A stretch of DNA of 64,000 nt from Rhodoglobus vestalii (GTDB lineage: Bacteria > Actinomycetota > Actinomycetes > Actinomycetales > Microbacteriaceae), in contig NZ_VFRA01000001.1 in the NCBI RefSeq assembly GCF_006788895.1, positions 930,001-994,000 on the forward strand, given 5' to 3'. The position numbers and the translations under genes are program-made. This document shows, piece after piece, positions 57,574 through 64,000 of this stretch. The notes below the pieces were generated by a model. It was given only the letters and a program-made list of their open reading frames with translations, had not been told where the DNA came from and searched no databases. Positions within the stretch are counted from its first letter, which is position 1, and the number at the start of each line of letters is the position of its first letter.

Positions 57574-59652
57574 TTACTCGTCTCTCGGCTGGGGCGTCAC
57601 GCGCGGGGCGACCTGCTGCTCTTCGATAAAAGTGGCATTCAACAGTTCGCGCACGACCGACTCCCCATAGCGGGACCGGTCAATTTGGGTAGCGGCAGAC
57701 GACAAAGCTGGTCGTGCTGAATCCTCCGGTGGTGTGGGTGCCGACGTTGTGGATGCCGCGTCACGCTGAGGTTGAGGTGGCGAGGGCTGCTTCGCGGACC
57801 GTGATGCGGTGGGACCGCTGCGCGCCATCGACGGATCCGTGTTGGGTTCTGGCTCAGACTCCGGAATCGCGGCCACGGCCCATCCCCCGGGATCGCGGTC
57901 TTCGGCCGGGGCCGGTTCTTCGGGTTCCGGGCCCTCGACGGCGGTGGGTACGGGTACGGGTACGGGTACCGACATTGCTGCCGCAGGGGCACTTGCCGCT
58001 GCAGCCGGTGGCACCGCAGCGCTACCCTCTACCCGCGCTATCAGTGCTGGCTCGAAGCCGAGCACGTGCACGAATGCTTTCTTCAGGTAGTCGCCAACGC
58101 CTTCGCCGGGGGCGCTTCGCTGTTTGAGCGCATCCACATCGCGTTCGCTGGGAAAGGAGAGCACCAAGATTTTGTCGTCTCGCAACTCAAGCGGCTTGGC
58201 GGTGAAGACCACCATCCACGCTGTGCGCTTGAGTTTTTGCACAACCTCCAGAATCTCGGGCCAGGAGTCTTTGACCTGCTGGATCGAGACTGGAGTCGTG
58301 CGGGTGGCTGCGGCGGGAGTGGAGAGCACCGGGGAGGCGGCTGCGGGTGCCGCTGGAGCACTCGGAGCGGCCTCCTCCTCGCGGGGTGCCGAGCTAGCGG
58401 ACGCCAACCCGGCAGATACCGTTGCGGTCGGCGCGACGCGCGCCGGTGCCGGCGCTGCTGGCGACTCCGCCTGAACTGACGCGTCACGCTCAATGCCGAT
58501 CCGCCGCTCGAGCCTCTCAACCCGAGCAAGCGCACCGCGCTGGGTGTTGTCGCTCGCCGGTACCAAGATGCGCGCGATCATCAGTTCGAGGTGCAGCCGG
58601 GGAGACGTTGCACCCGTCATCTCTGACAGAGCAGCGTTGATCACATCGGCAGCTCGCGAGAGCTCAGCCGCACCGAGCGTGTGCGCTTGCTGCCCCATGC
58701 GCTCTAGCTGATCTTGCGGAATACCGCGAAGAACGGATGCCGCGTGGTCGGCGGTGGCGGCCACAACGATGAGGTCGCGCATGCGCTCGAGAAGGTCTTC
58801 AACGAAACGTCGCGGATCTTGGCCGGTCTGAATGACCCGGTCAACCGACGAAAATGCGGCGGCCGCATCACCAGAACCGAGGGCGTCAATCACTTCATCC
58901 AGCAGCTCAGCATGGGTGTATCCGAGCAGCGCAACCGCGCGCTCGTAACCGACGACGGCGGTGTCGGAGCCAGCGATCAGCTGGTCGAGCAGTGAGAGGG
59001 TGTCGCGAACCGAACCCCCACCGGCGCGAACAACCAGAGGAAGCACCCCGGGCTCCACTTCCACCTTTTCGCTCTCGCTCAGCTGCTGAACGTAGTCGAG
59101 CATCTGGGCGCCAGGAACCAACCGGAACGGGTAGTGGTGAGTGCGCGAACGAATCGTGCCAATCACCTTGTCGGGTTCCGTGGTGGCAAAGATGAACTTC
59201 ACGTGCTCCGGCGGCTCTTCTACAATTTTGAGCATCGCGTTGAAGCCCTGCGGGGTAACCATGTGCGCTTCGTCGAGAATAAAAATCTTGAAGCGATCCC
59301 TGGCCGGCGCAAAGACGGCGCGCTCTCGCAGATCGCGGGCATCATCAACACCGTTGTGGCTCGCGGCGTCAATCTCGACAACATCGAGCGATCCGCCGCC
59401 ATCGCGGGCCAGCTCCACACACGACGGGCACACTCCACAGGGGGTGTCGGTAGGACCCTCAGCGCAGTTGAGACAGCGAGCAAGAATTCGCGCGGATGTC
59501 GTCTTGCCACAGCCCCGAGGCCCACTGAAGAGATAGGCATGATTGACGCGGTCGGTGCGCAGTGCCGTGCGCAGAGGATCCGTCACTTGAGATTGGCCGA
59601 TGAGTTCAGCAAATGTCTCGGGCCGGTATCGGCGATATAGGGCAGCAACCAC
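57574..59652 (-). CDS. dnaX: DNA polymerase III gamma/tau subunit
   Basis: Clamp-loader ATPase organising the replisome. From GTG 59652 the protein has about 692 residues: AAA+ domain with YRRYRPETFAELIGQSQVTD, P-loop FSGPRGCGKTTSARIL, zinc cysteines (CLNC, CGVCPSC) and DEAHMVT. A long tau-specific tail is rich in Ala, Pro and Val and carries a VP repeat. I see no evident A-rich slippery site for a shorter gamma form. The longer frame to 59697 lacks family sequence. recR follows. Confidence 0.95.
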   Translation of the reverse strand: MVAALYRRYRPETFAELIGQSQVTDPLRTALRTDRVNHAYLFSGPRGCGKTTSARILARCLNCAEGPTDTPCGVCPSCVELARDGGGSLDVVEIDAASHNGVDDARDLRERAVFAPARDRFKIFILDEAHMVTPQGFNAMLKIVEEPPEHVKFIFATTEPDKVIGTIRSRTHHYPFRLVPGAQMLDYVQQLSESEKVEVEPGVLPLVVRAGGGSVRDTLSLLDQLIAGSDTAVVGYERAVALLGYTHAELLDEVIDALGSGDAAAAFSSVDRVIQTGQDPRRFVEDLLERMRDLIVVAATADHAASVLRGIPQDQLERMGQQAHTLGAAELSRAADVINAALSEMTGATSPRLHLELMIARILVPASDNTQRGALARVERLERRIGIERDASVQAESPAAPAPARVAPTATVSAGLASASSAPREEEAAPSAPAAPAAASPVLSTPAAATRTTPVSIQQVKDSWPEILEVVQKLKRTAWMVVFTAKPLELRDDKILVLSFPSERDVDALKQRSAPGEGVGDYLKKAFVHVLGFEPALIARVEGSAAVPPAAAASAPAAAMSVPVPVPVPTAVEGPEPEEPAPAEDRDPGGWAVAAIPESEPEPNTDPSMARSGPTASRSAKQPSPPQPQRDAASTTSAPTPPEDSARPALSSAATQIDRSRYGESVVRELLNATFIEEQQVAPRVTPQPRDE
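57946..57969. repeat. GGGTAC hexamer repeat in dnaX
   Basis: Four tandem GGGTAC units (57946-57969) encode a Val-Pro run in the tau linker on the minus strand. It keeps the reading frame and is probably a length-variable linker. Confidence 0.9.
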
Positions 59653-59757
59653 GCCCCTAGCGTAGTCGTGCCCGCTGACGTTCCCAACGTGTGCCAAGCA
59701 AACGCGGGGGCGTTACAGGTTTCTCACCCCGTGATGCCCCTGATGCCCCCGATGCCG

Positions 59758-60879
59758 CTACAGGCCAGCAGCATCCACTGCTTCGCGCGCGATCTGCAGC
59801 TCTTCGTTGGTGGGGATAACGAGAATCTTCACCGCGGAATCGTGTCGTGAGATCACGCGTGCTTGGCTGCTGCTGCGAGAATTAGCATGGACATCCAACT
59901 CAATCCCGAAACCCCCAAGGCCGCTGACCGTCTCACGCCGAGTAGTGGGACTGTTCTCTCCAACTCCCGCAGTGAAGATAATCGCGTCAGCACCACCCAG
60001 CGCCACCAAATAGGCTCCGAGATAGTGACGAAGGCGGTGGAAGTAGACCGCGAGAGCCTCTTGGGCAGTCGTATCGCCCCCATCGGCCGCAGCCTGAACA
60101 TCGCGCATGTCGCCGGTCCCGGTCATCCCGAGAAGGCCACTGCCTCTATTGAGCAGTTGATCAAGCTGCGGAAGCGTCATACCCGCACGCCCCAAATGGA
60201 AAAGCACCCCCGGGTCGATATCGCCCGAGCGAGTGCCCATCACTAGCCCCTCGAGCGGTGTCATTCCCATCGACGTATCAATGCTGCGACCACCATCGAT
60301 GGCGCACACCGATGCACCGTTGCCGAGATGAAACACGATGAGCTTGAGCCCAGCCAGCTCGTGCCCCAGCAGTTCAGCGGCCTTGTTGGCCACATAACGG
60401 TACGACGTGCCATGAAACCCGTAACGACGGATGCCGTGCTCACGAGCAACGGTGGCGTCGAGCGCGTAGGTGTAGGCCGCTGGCCCCAGGGTGGCGTGAA
60501 ACGCGGTATCGAACACGGCAACGTGCGGGACATCGGCAAAGGCCGCTCGCGCCGCCCGGATGCCCTTCAGGTTTTCTGGATTGTGCAGCGGGGCAAGCAC
60601 CGAAAGTTCATCAAACCGCGCCTCAACCTCGTCAGTGATCACCGTGGCCTCGGAGAATTCTGCGCCCCCGTGCACAACGCGATGGCCAACAACGGCCGGA
60701 TGCTCGTCGCCAAGAACCGCCAGAATCTGCTGCATACCCTCGTCGTGGTTGGCCGCTCCGCCACCGGGTTCCCCGATGCGTTCCACAATGCCGCCGCTGT
60801 AGGCCGAACCGGATTCGGCATCCAGAAGTTCCCACTTAATCGATGACGAGCCCGAGTTCACCACAAAGACGGTCGTCAT
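59758..60879 (-). CDS. ackA: Acetate kinase
   Basis: Interconverts acetate + ATP and acetyl phosphate + ADP. The 373 residues begin VFVVNSGSSSIKWELLD; GHRVVHGG, FDTAFHATLGP, RRYGFHGTSYRYVA and LGNGASVCAIDGG are family motifs, and FTAGVGENSP closes the ATP site. The start overlaps pta by 4 bases, so the pair is coupled. Slightly shorter than many AckA proteins but complete. Confidence 0.96.
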   Translation of the reverse strand: MTTVFVVNSGSSSIKWELLDAESGSAYSGGIVERIGEPGGGAANHDEGMQQILAVLGDEHPAVVGHRVVHGGAEFSEATVITDEVEARFDELSVLAPLHNPENLKGIRAARAAFADVPHVAVFDTAFHATLGPAAYTYALDATVAREHGIRRYGFHGTSYRYVANKAAELLGHELAGLKLIVFHLGNGASVCAIDGGRSIDTSMGMTPLEGLVMGTRSGDIDPGVLFHLGRAGMTLPQLDQLLNRGSGLLGMTGTGDMRDVQAAADGGDTTAQEALAVYFHRLRHYLGAYLVALGGADAIIFTAGVGENSPTTRRETVSGLGGFGIELDVHANSRSSSQARVISRHDSAVKILVIPTNEELQIAREAVDAAGL

Positions 60880-63032
60880 GACTGTTCTCCTGCCGCAGCC
60901 GCGGTAGTCGTACTAGCGGCGAGAGAAGCAGCGGCCGCGGAGTCAGCGGCAACACCCTGAGCTTGAATCGCGGTAATCGCTACCGTGTTCACAATGTCTT
61001 GCACGAGCGCGCCGCGCGAAAGGTCATTGATGGGCTTTCGTAAGCCCTGCAGCACCGGCCCAATCGCAATCGCTCCGGCACTGCGCTGCACCGCCTTGTA
61101 GGTGTTGTTGCCGGTGTTGAGGTCGGGGAAGATGAACACGGTGGCGCGACCGGCCACCTCAGAGTCTGGCATTTTAGATTTGCCGACCGCGGCATCCACG
61201 GCGGCGTCATACTGGATGGGTCCATCAACGGCGAGATCGGGGCGGCGTTCGACAACCAGTGCGGTTGCGGCGCGCACCTTGTCGACATCCGCTCCGCTGC
61301 CCGATGATCCTGTCGAGTACGACAGCATCGCTATGCGCTGCTCGATCCCGAACTGGGCGGCCGTTGCCGCCGAGGAGATGGCGATATCGGCCAGCTGGGC
61401 CGCATCCGGATCCGGGTTAACAGCGCAATCGCCGTAAACCAGCACCCGATCCTCCAGACACATGAGGAACACGCTCGAGACAATCGACACCTCGGGTTTG
61501 GTTTTGATGATCTCGAAGCTCGGACGAATCGTGTGTGCCGTGGTGTGCGCAGCACCCGAGACCATGCCATCGGCCAGCCCCAAGTGCACCATCATCGTGC
61601 CGAAATACGACACATCGGTGACCGTGTCTCGCGCGTGCTCCATCGTCATCCCCTTGTGGGCTCGCAAGCGCACGTACTCTGTTGCGAAGCGCTCACGCAA
61701 CTCTTCGTTGAACGGGCTCAGGATGGTCGCGCCCGAGATATCGAGACCGAGCTCCGCCGCGCGCCCCCGCACTTCGCCCTCGTCACCGAGAATTGTCAGC
61801 CGGGCAACACCGCGTCGCAGCAGAGTGCTCGACGCACGAAGAATCCGGTCGTCGCCCCCCTCGGGAAGAACAATGTGCTGTGGCTGCTGACGCGCACGAT
61901 CCAGCAGGCCGTATTCGAACATCAGCGGAGTAACCACCAGTGGCGGGTTCAGGTCGAGACGCTGCAACAGCACCTCAGAATCCACATGCTGTTCAAACAG
62001 GGCCAGAGCGGTGTCGAACTTGCGCGGCGAATCTGCTGCCAGGCGGCCCCGGGTCTGGGTAATGATGCGTGCCGTGTCGTAGGTGCCAAAGGAGGTACGA
62101 ATCACCGGCAGCGAGAGATCAAGGCCATCGATGAGTCGCTCGATTTGCGGCACAAGCTCAAACCCACCATTGAGGATGATGCCCGCCAGCGAGGGGAACG
62201 TCTCCGAAGCATGAGCCATCAGCGTCGCCAACAACACATCGGAACGGTCACCGGCAACCACCACAACCGAGCCCTCGATCAAACGGGTCAGCACGTTCTC
62301 CATCGTCATTCCGGCGACCACAACCCCGAGCGCCTCGCGCAACAAGAGCTCACTATCACCCTTGAGGAGCTCGCCGTCGACCGCATCCAGCAGCGACGCC
62401 AGACTCGGCGCGATCAGGAAAGGATCTTCGGGGATTGCCCACACCGGGGTGTCTGCCCCCGCGGTGGCACTGACCGCCTCAATAATCTGCGGCAGGTGAT
62501 CGGGATCAGAGCGGTTCACAATCACACCGACCAGGTGCGCGTGGGCGGCATCCAGCTCCTGATGCGCAATTGTGTAGACCTGAACGAGATCCTCCGGGGT
62601 GCGGTTCACTCCCGCCCCAGACTGACCACCCAATACGAGAAGAACAGGCGCACCCAAGTTTGCTGCGACTCGTGCGTTAAAGGAGAGTTCGGTCGGGCTG
62701 CCGACATCCGTGTAATCAGATCCCACAATGACAACAACATCGCACTGCGCCTCAACGGCCTTAAATCGTTCGATTATGCGGCTGAGAGCTGCTTCTGGGT
62801 CGGCGTGCACGTCGTCGTAGCCAACGCCAACCGCCTTGTCATAGCTGAGGTCAACGGCATCATGCGCCAGTAGCATCTCGAGCACATAGTCGCGTTCATT
62901 GCTCGTGCGTGCGACCGGTCGAAACACCCCCACGCGTTTTGCTTCGCGACTGAGCGTATAGAGCAGACCGAGGGCGACCGTGGACTTACCGGCGTGACCC
63001 TCGATGGAAGTGATGTAGATGTTTCTTGCCAC
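60876..63032 (-). CDS. pta: Phosphate acetyltransferase
   Basis: Interconverts acetyl-CoA and acetyl phosphate. The 718 residues are the long form: an N-terminal P-loop domain (IYITSIEGHAGKSTVALGLL), a DRTGG-type middle domain (about 215-330) and the catalytic PTA domain with VLPEGGDDRILRA, GLADGMVSGAAHTTA, YSTGSSGSGADVDKV and the C-terminal FPDLNTGNNTYKAVQR. Its stop overlaps ackA. SRP RNA is just upstream on the same strand. Confidence 0.96.
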   Translation of the reverse strand: MARNIYITSIEGHAGKSTVALGLLYTLSREAKRVGVFRPVARTSNERDYVLEMLLAHDAVDLSYDKAVGVGYDDVHADPEAALSRIIERFKAVEAQCDVVVIVGSDYTDVGSPTELSFNARVAANLGAPVLLVLGGQSGAGVNRTPEDLVQVYTIAHQELDAAHAHLVGVIVNRSDPDHLPQIIEAVSATAGADTPVWAIPEDPFLIAPSLASLLDAVDGELLKGDSELLLREALGVVVAGMTMENVLTRLIEGSVVVVAGDRSDVLLATLMAHASETFPSLAGIILNGGFELVPQIERLIDGLDLSLPVIRTSFGTYDTARIITQTRGRLAADSPRKFDTALALFEQHVDSEVLLQRLDLNPPLVVTPLMFEYGLLDRARQQPQHIVLPEGGDDRILRASSTLLRRGVARLTILGDEGEVRGRAAELGLDISGATILSPFNEELRERFATEYVRLRAHKGMTMEHARDTVTDVSYFGTMMVHLGLADGMVSGAAHTTAHTIRPSFEIIKTKPEVSIVSSVFLMCLEDRVLVYGDCAVNPDPDAAQLADIAISSAATAAQFGIEQRIAMLSYSTGSSGSGADVDKVRAATALVVERRPDLAVDGPIQYDAAVDAAVGKSKMPDSEVAGRATVFIFPDLNTGNNTYKAVQRSAGAIAIGPVLQGLRKPINDLSRGALVQDIVNTVAITAIQAQGVAADSAAAASLAASTTTAAAAGEQS

Positions 63033-63079
63033 AGATTCAGCCTACGCGCCGAACGTGAGCCGGGCCGCAAAAAACTAAA

Positions 63080-63167
63080 GACCCCTCGCGCACCCGCCAG
63101 AGCCCGGTTACCCTTGCTACGTTTCCGTCCTGGGGGAGTTGGCCTGGATGGCGCCACACGAGGAGCC
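63080..63167 (-). ncRNA. ffs: Signal recognition particle RNA (small type)
   Basis: On the minus strand the conserved Ffh-binding core is clear: CCCCCAGGAC, the GGAA tetraloop in CGGAAACG and the following AGCAAGGGTAA. The 5' GGCTCCTCG pairs with CGAGGGGTC at the 3' end, and a T-rich stretch (TTTAGTTTTTT) follows, ending transcription. TAGACT at 63174-63179 is placed for a start at 63167. About 88 bases, the short form without an Alu domain. Ends are by inspection. Confidence 0.92.
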
Positions 63168-63254
63168 GAAAGTAGTCTACCCATTTCTGCCACGGATCGC
63201 GCTGCCGGCTCGAAACCTGAGGGACGTCGTGGGGCTCGTCATTACGGTTGAATA

Positions 63255-63292
63255 AAGAAGCCTCCTTGCTGAGCTCAGCAAGGAGGCTTCTT
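63255..63292 (-). terminator. Terminator of tRNA-Ser
   Basis: A perfect 38-base palindrome with 19-bp arms meeting at GAGCTC. On the minus strand it is followed by TATTC after the T-rich arm end. It lies 22 bases past the tRNA-Ser 3' end. Its symmetry would let it stop transcription from either side. Confidence 0.85.
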
Positions 63293-63314
63293 ATGCCCTG
63301 AGACAGGACATCCG

Positions 63315-63399
63315 CGGTGACGGAGGGATTCGAACCCTCGGTTGCTTTCACAACACACGCTTTCCAAGCGTGCCTCTTCGGCCGCTTGAGTACGTCACC
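63315..63399 (-). tRNA. tRNA-Ser (anticodon GGA)
   Basis: GGTGACG at the 5' end (63393-63399) pairs with CGTCACC; discriminator G. Anticodon stem CACGC/GCGTG with loop TTGGAAA gives GGA. The long variable arm of class II tRNAs is present, and the T arm contains GGTTCGAATCC. CCA is not encoded. A TAAGAT box lies just upstream (63410-63415). Confidence 0.95.
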
Positions 63400-63554
63400 A
63401 ACGCCCAGTATCTTACATGACCGTTACCCCCTCGCGGGAATCACGATGGTACCGCACCGGCACTTAGACTGAGCCGTAATCCCTCGGTACCCCTTCTGTG
63501 GCCGACTGTGCGTGCGACCTTCGGCAGAGCATGAAAATCAGCATGCAAGGTTTG

Positions 63555-63583
63555 TTGCAGGTCACGATCAATCAGAGTAAGAT
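63555..63583 (+). promoter_or_regulatory. Promoter of the right-edge gene
   Basis: TTGCAG (63555-63560) and TAAGAT (63578-63583) with an exact 17-base spacer, 62 bases before the proposed start of the membrane protein gene. It is a good match to a housekeeping promoter. Confidence 0.6.
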
Positions 63584-63645
63584 TCATTATTCCACAGTGT
63601 GCTCTTGGCGCCCAACTTCGCCCGTGCACCGACGAAGGGTTTTCG

Positions 63646-64000
63646 GTGCCACTGAACAGCGTCAGCCGCGATCCCGTGCTGAAAGACACGCCTCGCCCAC
63701 GCTTGTTGCTGCCGAAAGCTCTCCTCACCCGCGGAATTCTCGCGGCGCTCGCGTTCATCGGCCCCGTCTTTGGTGTTCTTTACGTCATCGTGCTTCCCGA
63801 TGGCCCCTGGCTGGCCGTGGTGATCACTCAGATCGCAGCAACCCTGCTCGCCGGCGCCGGAGCCATCGGGTACTTTCGCAGCGCCATCTGGATCGGCCCA
63901 GATTCTTCTCTCGTCACCGAGCGCGGGTTCTTCGGACAAGTAACTAGCTTCACAAAAGACGACGCCGAATCCATTCTTCTTGCCGAGGTGTACACCAGCG
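63646..64000 (+). CDS. Membrane protein, unknown function (cut by window edge)
   Basis: The first 118 residues of a gene continuing past position 64000. After a polar N-terminus there are two hydrophobic segments (about residues 28-48 and 55-77), then a soluble part with GPDSSLVTERGFFG. I do not recognise a family; the two-helix start followed by a beta-rich-looking segment recalls small PH-like membrane proteins, but this is weak. GTG 63646 is six bases after GAAGGG; a consensus-like promoter lies upstream. Confidence 0.7.
   Translation, partial: MPLNSVSRDPVLKDTPRPRLLLPKALLTRGILAALAFIGPVFGVLYVIVLPDGPWLAVVITQIAATLLAGAGAIGYFRSAIWIGPDSSLVTERGFFGQVTSFTKDDAESILLAEVYTS

Noticed and set aside
57574..59652. 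Programmed frameshift site for a short DnaX form
   Set aside because: I see no A-rich slippery heptamer followed by a stem in the middle of the gene; the full-length frame is sufficient.
61533..62873. 446-residue open frame on the plus strand opposite pta
   Set aside because: It lies wholly antisense to a clear pta gene, is rich in Arg, Gln and His as expected from a GC-rich antisense frame, and shows no recognisable domain.

Overview
The window looks like a chromosomal segment from a high-GC Gram-positive bacterium (Actinomycetota), most plausibly Microbacteriaceae or a close relative. This is inferred from the GC-rich codon use, frequent GTG/TTG starts, the holB-tmk-topA-Tad/Flp neighbourhood, a PASTA-bearing class A PBP, DUF4244 and DUF4177 proteins, and an actinobacterial SRP RNA. 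I see no phage, insertion sequence, CRISPR array or plasmid function. It reads as ordinary core genome with a few odd proteins and some unexplained palindromes and repeats.

Layout. 0-6.5 kb (minus): nucleoside uptake and salvage, with a BMP-type lipoprotein, ATPase, two permeases, cytidine deaminase and thymidine phosphorylase (cut by the left edge). 6.5-9 kb: mannose-1-phosphate guanylyltransferase divergent from a GT4 glycosyltransferase. 9.1-12.65 kb: sdhCDAB with a clear terminator. 12.7-18.5 kb: flavodoxin-like protein, PTS enzyme I, YihY-like membrane protein, exonuclease III, trpS, acetyltransferase. 18.6-22.3 kb: FMN riboswitch and ribD-ribE-ribBA-ribH. 22.3-29 kb: two DUF202 proteins, an ABC exporter, an RNA methyltransferase, a small membrane protein, nicotinamidase, a PBP4-like protein with altered active-site motifs, an acyltransferase and tRNA-Thr. 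29-37 kb: two tandem S33-type lipoprotein hydrolases, holB, tmk, topA. 37-40.1 kb: a compact Tad/Flp locus. 40.5-48.3 kb: acs, a MurE-like ligase, RidA, a DUF4177 protein, class A PBP, metallophosphoesterase, tRNA-Pro. 48.4-52.1 kb: overlapping sensor kinase, kinase-like protein without catalytic motifs, response regulator and thymidine kinase. 52.2-63 kb: mqo, SGNH lipoprotein, asd, lysC, recR, dnaX, ackA, pta. 63-64 kb: SRP RNA, tRNA-Ser and a membrane protein cut by the right edge.

Functional links. Imported nucleosides would feed Cdd and DeoA, with Tdk and Tmk on the thymidylate side. SdhCDAB and Mqo feed the quinone pool; Acs and AckA-Pta connect acetate with acetyl-CoA. LysC and Asd supply the aspartate-family pathway, and the MurE-like ligase, class A PBP and PBP4-like protein concern peptidoglycan.

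The points most worth a second look are the PBP4-like protein with altered SxxK and SxN motifs, the coupled kinase/pseudo-kinase/regulator/tdk set, the MurE-like ligase without the DNPR motif, and palindromes upstream of the BMP operon, the two-component operon and acs. None of these is shown to be a new system by sequence alone. Start sites were chosen by eye from Shine-Dalgarno sequences and overlaps.
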